Source: Trematomus loennbergii
Taxonomy: Eukaryota; Chordata; Actinopteri; Perciformes; Nototheniidae
Reading direction: 5' to 3'
Length of the DNA: 64,000 bases
NCBI GenBank assembly: GCA_012861695.1
Contig: JAAOOA010000443.1
Coordinates: 210,001 to 274,000, forward strand
This document shows, piece after piece, positions 41,640-61,438 of this stretch (its first letter is position 1; each line of letters starts with the position of its first letter). Made by a program: the position numbers and the translations under genes. The notes beneath the pieces are model-generated. The model saw only the letters and a program-made list of their open reading frames with translations, was not told the origin of the DNA and did not search any database.

Positions 41640-42440
41640 CGACAAAACGTCATCACGCCTAACATTAGCCGCCTTTAGCTTAGCGGTGGTGACGTGAAGT
41701 CATGTGACCGTGCTGTAGTTCCTTTATAGCCCAACATTAGCCGCCTTTAGCTTAGCGGTGGTGACGTGAAGTCATGTGACCGTGCTGTAGTTCCTTATAG
41801 CCCAACATTAGCCGCCTTTAGCTTAGCGGTGGTGACGTGAAGTCATGTGACCGTGCTGTAGTTCTTTATAGCCCAACATTAGCCACCTTTAGCTTAGCTG
41901 TGGTGACGTGAAGTCATGTGACCGTGCTGTAGTTCCTTTATAGCCCAACATTAGCCTCCTTTAGCTCAGCGGTGGTGACGTGAAGTCATGTGACCGTGCT
42001 GTAGTTCCTTTATAGCCCAACATTAGCCGCCTTTAGCTTAGCGGTGGTGACGTGAAGTCATGTGACCGTGCTGTAGTTCCTTTATAGCCCAACATTAGCC
42101 ACCTTTAGCTTAGCGGTGGTGACGTGAAGTCATGTGACCGTGCTGTAGTTCTTTATAGCCCAACATTAGCCACCTTTAGCTTAGCGGTGGTGACGTGAAG
42201 TCATGTGACCGTGCTGTAGTTCCTTTATAGCCCAACATTAGCCACCTTTAGCTTAGCGGTGGTGACGTGAAGTCATGTGACCGTGCTGTAGTTCCTCTAT
42301 AGCCCAACATTAGCCTCCTTTAGCTTAGCGGTGGTGACGTGAAATCATGTGACCGTGCTGTAGTTCCTTTATAGCCCAACATTAGCCTCCTTTAGCTTAG
42401 CGGTGGTGCCGTGAAGTCATGTGACCGGGCTGTAGTTTCT
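41640..42440. repeat. 72-bp minisatellite upstream of claudin, 11 copies
   Basis: The unit includes 'gcggtggtgacgtgaagtca', 'tgtgaccgtgctgtagtt' and 'tagcccaacattagcc'. Copies differ at few positions. Each carries TGACGTGA and (A/G)TCATGTGAC, which resemble CRE-half and M-box/E-box sites. It lies about 0.6-1.4 kb upstream of the claudin ATG. Confidence 0.95.
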
Positions 42441-43079
42441 TTGGAACACATCTAAACAATAGAAATACACAATAAAGGACAATAGACGTTTAAATAACGA
42501 GTGAAATTAAAAGTAGAGGTTATTGGAAATAAAAAGATTGTTAGATTATTGGTTTAAAGAACATCACGAGAAAGACATAAATTATAACACAAATACAAAT
42601 ATTATTTTTTTAGCTCTTTGTTTTTATTCACATTGGGCCCAATGCAGGAAGCAATACACGAACAAATGTCCTCTTATTTGTGGTCTGTATGCACCGCTTG
42701 ATTCTGAACAAAATGACCAAATAAATGAAAAAAAAAAACTACAATGAGACAGAATGGTTTTGTTTGGCACTTTGATGATACATAAAATACCTGTGTAAAT
42801 AAAGTTATTGTTATTGATATTCAAAAGAGCTAAAGAAAACATAGACTTGGTATCTCTGTATTGTGAGACTGAGAAGAGGAGAAGTCTGCAGCAGGAAGTG
42901 GACGGATAATAAACATTTTAATGTCCAAATAAGGAAGTCCAGGTCCTGCCTCCTATTGGCTGATGAGTGAAACTAACAGAACGCCTGTGAGGCTGAAACT
43001 GGTGCTATAAACAAGTGTGTTGTGGAAACTAAGATATATTTACGTCATTTATCATGGATGGATGAATGAATGGGCCTGA
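42441..43079. other. intergenic, no gene seen
   Basis: AT-rich. Between the claudin upstream region and the repeat-dense block at 43 kb, no conserved-looking exon was found. Confidence 0.4.
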
Positions 43080-43504
43080 CTGACACCAGCAACCCTCAGG
43101 ACAAAGGTGAAAGAGACACAACAACTCTACAAAGGGGAAAAAATACGCAATTTGACTATGAAGACACCCAACAATTTATCAAAAAGAAAAACAAGAGACA
43201 CCTAATCACCAACAATTACCAACAAACACAAGAGACACAAAAACAATTACAAAGGCACACAAAATGACTAAGAAACATGACGACAAAAGTACAAAAAAAG
43301 ACAACAGAAAGAGGTTAAACCGCTATAAATACACAACTAACTGCCACAAAATCACAAAATGATCCCACAGAGAGACCCAAGAAGACACAAACACAACTAC
43401 AGTGAGACAAATAATCACCAATAAGATGAAGAATGACTAAAGGTACAGAAAAGACTACAGAAGTGACAAAGAATGACCAAAAACCGACAGAAAACCCAAG
43501 CATT
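43080..43504. repeat. degenerate 'gacacaaaa.gact.acaaa' repeat
   Basis: Irregular A-rich units (agagacacaaaaacaattac; agacccaagaagacacaaac). This is the complement-type pattern of 13095-13433/15306-15735 and matches 50150-50430. The open frames are compositional. Confidence 0.65.
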
Positions 43505-43866
43505 AAATTACATTACATTTAGCTGACTCTTTTATCCAAAGCGACTTACAATAAGTGCATTCGACCAGGAAGATACAAACTTGAAGAAAACAGAATCATA
43601 TAAGTACATCAGGTTTCATAGAGCCAAAACATTTAAAGTGCTACTCAACTGGCTTTAGATAAGCCACTCCTTTATTAGTATATAAGTGCTTTGATAGCAA
43701 TTCTATCGCTCGAAGTGGAGTCGAAAGAGATGAGTTTTTAGTCTGCGCCGGAAGATGTGTAAGCTTTCTGCTGTCCTGATGTCGGGGAGCTCATTCCACC
43801 ATTTTGGAAAACCCACGTGTTTTTGCTGATGGGAACTTGCAGACACACAACTACATACAAATACAC
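43505..43866. mobile_element. dispersed retroposon fragment
   Basis: 'ttacatttagctgactcttt' and 'tatccaaagcgacttacaat' are, from memory, a very common teleost repeat block. On the minus strand near 43805-43705 it encodes GFPKWWNELPDIRTAESLHI, a LINE-like C-terminal text. No intact ORF is present. Confidence 0.6.
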
Positions 43867-43867
43867 T

Positions 43868-44070
43868 TAAAGGTGGAGTAGGTAAGTTTGAGAAACCAGC
43901 TCGAGATCGCTTGAATTTGAAAATACACAACCGGAGAAAATCTGCCACTTCCTTACAGAGCCCCTCCTCCAACACACACGAACGCGCACATGACCAATGA
44001 GGGCACGAGATAAGTTTGTGCACAGATGGAAGGCTGACAGGCAGGTAGGCCATCCAGTTATTTTAGCCGG
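43868..44070. mobile_element. MITE family B, copy 1, truncated
   Basis: Matches the first 200 bp of the complete copy at 51043-51431 almost base for base (ttaaaggtgg.gtaggtaagt and following). It then turns back on itself in the palindrome at 44035-44107 instead of continuing. Confidence 0.9.
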
Positions 44071-44107
44071 GCCGGCTAAAATAACTGGATGGCCTACCTA
44101 CCTGTCA
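44035..44107. repeat. 73-bp palindrome joining MITE and minisatellite
   Basis: Arms of 36 nt around a central G at 44071, one mismatch (44042/44100). The left arm is native MITE sequence; the right arm is its inverted copy and runs into the minisatellite. Confidence 0.95.
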
Positions 44108-45405
44108 TGTCTGATGGTGTGGGGTTTATGTTAGAGAACATGTAGAGACGGTTGAAACGTTAGGAGGTGTTTGATGTCTGATGGTGTGGGGTTTATGTTA
44201 GAGAAACATGTAGAGGGTTGAACGTTAGGAGGTGTCTGATGTCTGATGGTGTGGGGTTTATGTAGAGAAACATGTAGAGGGTTGAACGTTAGGAGGTGTC
44301 TGATGTCTGATGGTGTGGGGTTTATGTGAGAGAAACATGTAGAGGGTTGAACGTTAGGAGGTGTGATGTCTGATGGTGTGGGGTTTATGTTAGAGAAACA
44401 TGTAGAGGGTTGAACGTTAGGAGGTGTTTGATGTCTGATGGTGTGGGGTTTATGTGAGAGAAACATGTAGAGGGTTGAACGTTAGGAGGTGTTTGATGTC
44501 TGATGGTGTGGGGTTTATGTGAGAGAAACATGTAGAGGGTTGAACGTCTGATGGTGTGGGTTTATGTGAGAGAAACATGTAGAGGGTTGAGCGTTAGGAG
44601 GTGTTTGATGTCTGATGGTGTGGGGTTTATGTTAGAGAAACATGTAGAGGGTTGAACGTTAGGAGGTGTTTGATGTCTGATGGTGTGGGGTTTATGTGAG
44701 AGAAACATGTAGAGGGTTGAACGTTAGGAGGTGTTTGATGTCTGATGGTGTGGGGTTTATGTTAGAGAAACATGTAGAGGGTTGAACGTTAGGAGGTGTT
44801 TGATGTCTGATGGTGTGGGGTTTATGTGAGAGAAACATGTAGAGGGTTGAACGTTAGGAGGTGTTTGATGTCTGATGGTGTGGGGTTTATGTTAGAGAAA
44901 CATGTAGAGGGTTGAACGTTAGGAGGTGTTTGATGTCTGATGGTGTGGGGTTTATGTTAGAGAAACATGTAGAGGGTTGAACGTTAGGAGGTGTTTGATG
45001 TCTGATGGTGTGGGGTTTATGTGAGAGAAACATGTAGAGGGTTGAACGTTAGGAGGTGTTTGATGTCTGATGGTGTGGGGTTTATGTTAGAGAACATGTA
45101 GAGGGTTGAACGTTAGGAGGTGTTTGATGTCTGATGGTGTGGGGTTTATGTGAGAGAAACATGTAGGGTTGAACGTTAGGAGGTGTTTGATGTCTGATGG
45201 TGTGGGGTTTATGTGAGAGAAACATGTAGAGGGTTGAGCGTTAGGAGGTGTTTGATGTCTGATGGTGTGGGGTTTATGTGAGAGAAACATGTAGAGGGTT
45301 GAACGTTAGGAGGTGTTTGATGTCTGATGGTGTGGGGTTTATGTGAGAGAAACATGTAGAGGGTTGAACGTTAGGAGGTGTTTGATGTCTGATGGTGTGA
45401 AAGGC
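44108..45405. repeat. 64-65-bp minisatellite, about 20 copies
   Basis: The unit contains 'gtctgatggtgtggggttta', 'gagaaacatgtagagggttg' and 'aacgttaggaggtgtttgat'. Variants (gttagag versus gtgagag) alternate. One unit near 44540 lacks about 15 bp. The minus-strand open frames with repeated HKPHTIRHQTPPN are artefacts of the array. Confidence 0.96.
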
Positions 45406-45803
45406 GGGCAGCTCCCGGGTTGTGTGAGATGTCTTTATGGTGTTTGGAGGTTAATGATTGGACATCATGAGAGTCCAAAGTCTGTCCTCTCTCTACAGAA
45501 ACATCAGTATCATCAGATCCAATCTCAGGAAGAACAGGAGGAACAGTTCAATACTAAAATGTATATAAAAGTATTTCTGATGAATACATTTTGTGATTGT
45601 ATGATAACATGCAGTACTGTGCTACTTATATACTATAATATAAATGTTAGTTAATTGCCTCCCCAGTTAAGAGGCCCTATTCTGCCGATGATCTGTTCTG
45701 ATCGTTAGCTGGCTGTCTCTGCTCTGATTGGTCAACTGCTTAGAGATGTCCCTGTGTGTACCTGTATGTATCTAAGGTGTGTGTGAACCCCTCAGGTGTG
45801 TGT
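45406..45803. other. intergenic, no gene seen
   Basis: Short non-repetitive stretch ending in the first 'tgtgtgtatctaagg' units of the next minisatellite (from about 45750). Confidence 0.4.
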
Positions 45804-45811
45804 ATCTAAGG

Positions 45812-46405
45812 CAGGGGTCTCAAACTCAAGGCCCGGGGGCCAAATCCGGCCCGTGACTTCATTTTATGTGGCCCCACAAGAGCTTGCAAAGAATATAATA
45901 TGTTTATTATACGGTTACATGCAGATTTACAGAAGCACGTTGCCCATGAACTACATGTCCCACAATGCATCTCAAATGTGACTTTTTTTCTCAGAATGTG
46001 ACTTTTGTTCTTCAAAATATGACTTTTTTCTTAGAATTTGCCTTTTCTCCAAATCTGCCTTTTTTCAAAATGTAATTTTTTTTTCAAAATGTCACTTATT
46101 TTTGGGGATTTGGGCTGTTTTTTCTCCAGAATTTGGCTTTTCTTTTTAAATCATTTTGTGACATTCACTGAAGAGACTTGCAATTATTGGCCCTAGACTT
46201 CTGCTTTCAGACGTAGTTAATTATGAAGTTATTACCCTATCCGATAATCATGCAATGCAGGGGCAATAATGTCATATAATACATTATTTTATATATATTA
46301 AATATTTATATATGTATTTTTATATAGTCTTATATATAAAACGGCCCTTTGAGTGCAACCATGATGCTAATGTGGCCTGAGATGAAATTGAGTTTGACAC
46401 CCCTG
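45812..46405. mobile_element. hAT-type MITE with perfect 8-bp duplication
   Basis: Starts caggggtctcaaactcaagg and ends gagtttgacacccctg. The target duplication is atctaagg (45804-45811 and 46406-46413). The interior has 'ggccaaatccggcccg' and 'atgtggcctgaga'. It inserted into the 'tatctaaggtgtgtgt' minisatellite. Confidence 0.93.
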
Positions 46406-46413
46406 ATCTAAGG

Positions 46414-47155
46414 TGTGTGTACCCTCAGGTGTGTGTACCTGTATGTATGCTTATGTACATCATGTGCATCTCAGGTGTGTGTGAACCGGTGTGTATATCA
46501 GATGTGTGTATATCAGATGTGTGTATCTTTATCTCAGGTGTGTGTACCTGTGTGTGCGTTCGTGTATGTCAATTATGTGTATCTCAGGTGTGTTTACCTG
46601 TATGTGTGTGTATGTACCTGTACATTATGTGTATCTCAGGTGTGTGTACCTGTATGCGTGTGTATGTACATTATGTGTATCTCAGGTGTCTGTACATGTA
46701 TGTATTTCAGGTGTGTGTACCTGTATGTGTGTGTATGTACATCATGTGCATCTCAGGTATGTGTGTACCGGTGTGTATCTCAGGTGTGTGTACCTGTGTG
46801 TTGCTCAAATGGTGTATCTTTATCTCAGGTGAGTGTATCTCAGGTGTGTGTATCTCAGGTGTGTATCTCAGGTGTGTGTCTCAGGTGTGTGTCTCAGGTG
46901 TGTATCTCAGGTGTTTCTCAGGTGTGTATATCAGGTGTGTATATCTCAGGTGTGTGTATCTCAGGTGTGTATCTCAGGTGTATGTACAAGCATGTTACTC
47001 AGATGTGTGTATCTCAGGTGTGTGTTTCTCAGGTGTATGTTACTCAGATGTGTGTATATCAGGTGTGTGTACAAGCATGTTACTGGGTGTGTATCTCAGG
47101 TGTGTAACTCAGGTGTGTATCTCAGGGTGTAACTCAGGTGTGTATCTCAGGTGTG
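46414..47155. repeat. degenerate minisatellite upstream of the receptor gene
   Basis: Variable units of about 15-30 bp built on 'gtatctcaggtgtgtgt' with inserts 'acctgtatgtatg' and 'acatcatgtgcatctcag'. All three plus frames stay open over several hundred bases because the units contain few stops; the 230- and 309-codon frames are therefore not genes. The array ends about 225 bp before the receptor ATG. Confidence 0.93.
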
Positions 47156-47379
47156 TCCGGTCTGACTGGTTCTTGAGCCTCAGTGTTGGCACTCGTCTTT
47201 TCGCAGCTTCTTCACACTCTAACCTGCCGTCTGTTCAGAGGCTGGATTGTTTTAAGATCGTGGATGTTTCCCTCCTGGATCCGGAGAAGATGTGGACTAA
47301 CGTCTCGGTTCTGCTGAACACCAGGTTCTGGACATGCTGGACCTGAAATCCTGGTTCTGGAGACCGTTACCCTCCGGTC

Positions 47380-56564
<9,185 letters not shown>

Positions 56565-56923
56565 CCCGGAAGAGACACGGCACACCTGCAGTCCAAAATA
56601 CAGATTCTTGGATTTGGTGGAGAACGTTTTGAGTCTGTGGTGCATTCAAATCTTGTGGGAGAAAAGACAATTGAGGGATGGTTTTCGTTAGCGTTAGCTG
56701 TTGGCAGTTAACTGTTAGCAGTTAGCAGCGCCAGATTCCATATCGTGCAACATGCTGCGTTTAAGCCTTATGTAGGAAAAAAGAGAATTGCACGAAGCTG
56801 ACCTGTACCGTTATCAAGATGTGTTAAAATGTAGTCTTGTAAAATGAAGTTTTTGAAAGGAAATGTGAAAAAGTACAGTGTTTACAGTAGTGTTATAGTA
56901 CTCGAGACCGGTCTTGGTCTAGA

Positions 56924-57473
56924 CAGGGGTGTCCAATTTACGACCCAGGGGCCAAACATGGTCCGCGGCCCATTTTGAAATGGCCCCCAGCTAATTAAAA
57001 AAGTATAATGAAATATGGCCCACAAATTAAACTTATGCTTGTCATATATCCTACTTCCGATATATATGTAAAAATATATTACACAGTGTTCATGTGTTAA
57101 TAAGCCCACTTTTCAAATACATTTAGTTAATTAAAGTTGGACATTTTCAAATAAATCGTAGTTGATAAAGAAAAAAGCCAATAACTTATTTACATAACAA
57201 GCTTGAAATCTACCCTTTAAATGTCCTCTTTTTTAAGCAATCTGAAGCTTCTGTTTTCAGGAATGAGCTACCAGCAAATAATTAAACCCTCTGGAGAGCT
57301 GTGAGCTGCTTTGTTCTTAAAGCATTTTCAAGTATCAAGAATGATTTACCTACATTTGATTGATTTTGCTAAATTATAACTTTACTGTAAGGCAGTATAC
57401 CTCACCTCTAGTGAGCCAGCTCTTCGTATATTTTTCTGTATGTGGCCCTCACTGAAAAAGTTTGGACACCCCT
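56924..57473. mobile_element. hAT-type MITE downstream of the receptor gene
   Basis: Starts caggggtgtccaatttacga and ends aagtttggacacccct. Flanked by ggtctaga (56916-56923 and 57474-57481). The interior keeps 'ggccaaacatggtccgcggc' and 'gtggccctcactg'. Related in ends, not interior, to the element at 45812. Confidence 0.88.
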
Positions 57474-57481
57474 GGTCTAGA

Positions 57482-58083
57482 CCTCTAAAAGTCTTGACTT
57501 GGTCTTGGTCTTGTTACACTCCGGTCTTGCTCTTGACTTGGTCTTAGTTAAGGTGGTCATGACTAGTTTACAGCAATTAGAAAATACATATCAGAGAGGG
57601 CGTTATGACCTCATTAACTTCCTAATCAAGATGCTTTCAGTATTATATAAGGACTGTATGTTGAAGTATGTATTCTGGATTTTAGATATTTTGATTTCAT
57701 GGGAGTACATCCAAAAGTTTTCCAGAAGATGCTGATGAGCTAAATATGTAGTGCATTCAAATCCTGTGCGAAAAAATGGAAAGAAACAAAAGGAAAACTG
57801 CATCAAAACAACAACTGAGGCCACATCTACGAAGAAGTATGAACTTTCCCATGATTTCTTTCTGTTATTAGGCTTTCTGAAAGTCTGAATCAGATCAGGG
57901 ACGTCCCAGGATCTGTTACTGTGGTACCAAGTTGATGCCAAAACTCTACAGACTAACTTCGTCCCTATTGTTCCTTACGATAACAATGTTATTTTGTATA
58001 TTGAATGTTGTGCCTTTTATTTATGCCTCCTAATGTGTGCATTTGTATTTATTTGTCTATGTTTGATTATGTATGTGTGTATA
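57482..58083. other. intergenic, no gene seen
   Basis: 57482-57560 still carries 'cttggtcttg' repeats, also present before the MITE near 56905, so the MITE lies inside a small 'gacttggtcttgg' repeat. Confidence 0.4.
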
Positions 58084-59113
58084 TCAAGGTTCTTTATTGT
58101 CAAACTGACATAGCTACAGAGTAATTATGTTGTTGAAAATCTTATGTCACAGGCTTCTCCAACAATGCAACATAATAACAATACAGATAGCAAGAGCAAT
58201 ACAAAAAGAAAAGTAGTTATAAAATAAAGTGAGCATGTGGAATAGTGCAGTACGAGTCTATATACAAGTTATTGGAATGATATATATTAGATATTAGATA
58301 CATATTACTGAGTAGCAGATGAATGTTTTGAAGTTGTTTCAGCAGTTCAATTGTTTAACAGTCTCACTGCCTGCGGGAAGAAACTGTCTCCGAATCTTTT
58401 TGTTTTTGCCAGGATGCTGCGGTAACGTCTGCCAGACGGCAACAGAAAGAACAGTTTGTGGCTGGGGTGATGGGGTCTTTGATAATCCGTAGTGATTTCT
58501 TCCTGAGCCGCTGGGAGTAAAGGTCCTCCATGGATGGCAGCTCCGTCCTGGTGATGTGCTGTGCAGTTTTCACCACCCTCTGTAAAGCCTTCCGATTGAG
58601 GTCGGTGCAGCTGCCGTACCAGTCCGTCATTCTGCCAGTCAGGATACTCTCTATCGTGCACCTGTAGAAGGTCAGGATGCTCTCTATGGTGCACCTGTAG
58701 AAGGTCAGGATGCTCTCTATCGTGCACCTGTAAAGTTGCAGAGTATCCTGGAATCCATTTTGAACCTCCTCAGTCTGCGGAGGAAGAAGAGCCGCTGTCG
58801 AGCTTTCTTGGTGATGGTGGTGGTGTCAAGAGACCATGTCAGGTCCTCAGTGATGTGGACCCCAAGGAACCTGAAGCTGCTGACTCTCTCCACCGTAGTC
58901 CCATTGATGGCGATCGGGGCGTGTCCCTCTCCCTGCTGCTTCCTGTAATCCACAATCAGCTCCTTTGTTTTGCTGATGTTGAGATGGAGGTTGTTATCCT
59001 GGCACCAAGATGTCAGGTTTTCGACCTCCTCTCTGTACGCCGTCTCGTCATCGTCTGTGATCTGGCCGATGACGGTCGTGTCATCAGCAAACTTCACGAT
59101 GGTGTTGGAGCTG
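58084..59113 (-). mobile_element. LINE copy 2, same family as 13434-15305
   Basis: Very close to 13434-14410 over its whole length and in the same orientation. Minus-strand translation keeps [20 protein letters not shown] and SFRFLGVHITEDLTWSLDTT. It is truncated earlier at its 5' side (59113) than copy 1. An internal 33-bp segment is triplicated at 58638-58735. Confidence 0.92.
58638..58735. repeat. 33-bp triplication inside the LINE
   Basis: The unit contains 'gtcaggatgctctctatcgt' and 'gcacctgtagaag'. It is single at the corresponding place in copy 1 (near 13996). The third unit is one base shorter. Confidence 0.93.
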
Positions 59114-59227
59114 TGTATACATGTATATATACACAAACTGTATACTATACTGTACAGTCTATGGTTAAACCCTGCTTAAATGGTACAACTACGCCACCTG
59201 CTGTTGTAAATGTGAGATTATGGGTTA

Positions 59228-59340
59228 ACCCCATAGCAACCGCGTAGCAACAGCATAGCAACGGCATAGCAACAACATAGCAACTGCATAGCAACCGCAC
59301 AGCAACCGCACAGCAACCGCACAGCAACCGCATAGCAACG
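59228..59340. repeat. 10-bp minisatellite (RTAGCAACNG)n
   Basis: About eleven units, 'catagcaacg' and 'cacagcaacc' types. The open frame on the minus strand with repeated LLCGCCAV-type text is an artefact. Confidence 0.9.
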
Positions 59341-60395
59341 GAGGATCTTCTGAGGTAAGGTGTCTCAAATGTCAGTGGATAAAATAATCTCTTATTAATC
59401 TCTTTACTTACTTGAGAAGCTCATAAAAGTTAAGCTGGCTTCACTTGGTTGGATATTAACTGTTGAGGAATAAATTCGCCATGTTTTTGTTAAATTGACT
59501 TTTCATTTTATGTGTTTTATTCATCGTATAAATCTCTCTAATGTAGCTAGCTAACAAGCTAACCTTAGCATGATTTTTTCAGACGGAGCACGTGCTGTTT
59601 TTCCCACATATTATTTACAAATATTGAGATTTTCAGAAAGAAATCAGAAAAGTGGCGAACCGTCAGGGCCTTCAAGGTATTCAGAGAATACCATGGAACA
59701 CTCAGATAAAACAAACAAAAATTTATTAATTATATAAATAAAATGTAATAAAATGTATATAAAATGAATAAATGAGAATGGTATCTGTGTTGTTGATCTG
59801 TAATATTACAGTGTTACGTTGATTGGTTTGTCCTTCTCGGACCATGCACTACGCATTTCAGTGGTTTTGTGTTAGAAAAGAAAGCAACCAATCAGATCTT
59901 GTTCTGGGTCTCTGTGTAGAATATCCTTCAACCAAGGTATTCTATATCCTTGATAGAATGCCCTGGCCATTGCACTGAATGAGAGCGTACATTTGGACTG
60001 ACAGTTTGATCAGCCAATCATATATTGATTTGTAGCCAATGGGCGCATTCTTTCAGAGTTTCCCTCGGTTCCAGGGTCCTCTAGAAGGCCCGCTAGTTCA
60101 CTGGCTCGAGACAGAGGATCTAGATGAATGCGACGAAGCAATTCATGCCGTTTTATTGTTTTTAACGTTGAAATGGCAAGTGCAACAGGTGAAGATGAAG
60201 TTGTTGCGGAATTGCTGTGAGTACCCTGTTTTAACTGCTATTACATTAACACAAAAACCATTAATCATCACCAAATTTCATTTAACACCCTTTCAAACTG
60301 TAAATAGTGTATCAGACTACTGGTATACATGAAAAACTGCAGTAATATACAAAGAATAGACACTGAACATGTATTGCGTGTGCCAGGTGTGATCC
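59341..60395. other. intergenic with a dispersed fragment
   Basis: 59655-59700 ('gcgaaccgtcagggccttca', 'aggtattc') and 59930-60130 look like parts of one dispersed element (aaggtattct, gccaatgggcgcattctttc). I could not place its ends. No gene was accepted. Confidence 0.35.
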
Positions 60396-60404
60396 ATGTG
60401 GTGT

Positions 60405-61176
<772 letters not shown>

Positions 61177-61438
61177 ATGACCTCTCACCGGGTGCTTCAG
61201 TCCCAGCTGTCCTCCATCATGGAGGCTCTGACCCGGGCTGCGGTGCTGGAGATCAGCGAGCTGCTGGAGGAGAGCTGCGCCGGGTGGAAGAGCGAGATTT
61301 CCCGCAGCAACATGGAGAACCAGGCGCTGCGGAGGAGGCTGGAGCTCCTGGAGACCGTCGTCACCCGGGGAGGGAGGCTGGAGAGCGGCGGCGGGGAGGA
61401 GGAGGCAGCTGGGGGGGTCTTTGTGGAGGTCACTGTCG
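61177..61438 (+). CDS. zinc-finger-like gene, exon 1
   Basis: 262 coding nt, GC-rich, ending GTCACTGTCG before gtgagt. The coiled coil covers about residues 10-55. Confidence 0.65.

Noticed and set aside
44131..45290. Minus-strand frames with repeated HKPHTIRHQTPPN
   Set aside because: Products of the 64-bp minisatellite; unit length varies, so the frame is not maintained.
46415..47346. Open frames of 230 and 309 codons rich in Cys/Val
   Set aside because: They run through a degenerate 'gtatctcaggtgtgtgt' minisatellite that is open in all plus frames; there is no codon bias or homology.
61177..61438. Minus-strand frame 61197-61433 rich in Ser/Pro
   Set aside because: It is the complement of the GC-rich exon 1; the plus strand has the coiled-coil homology, a donor site and a matching second exon.
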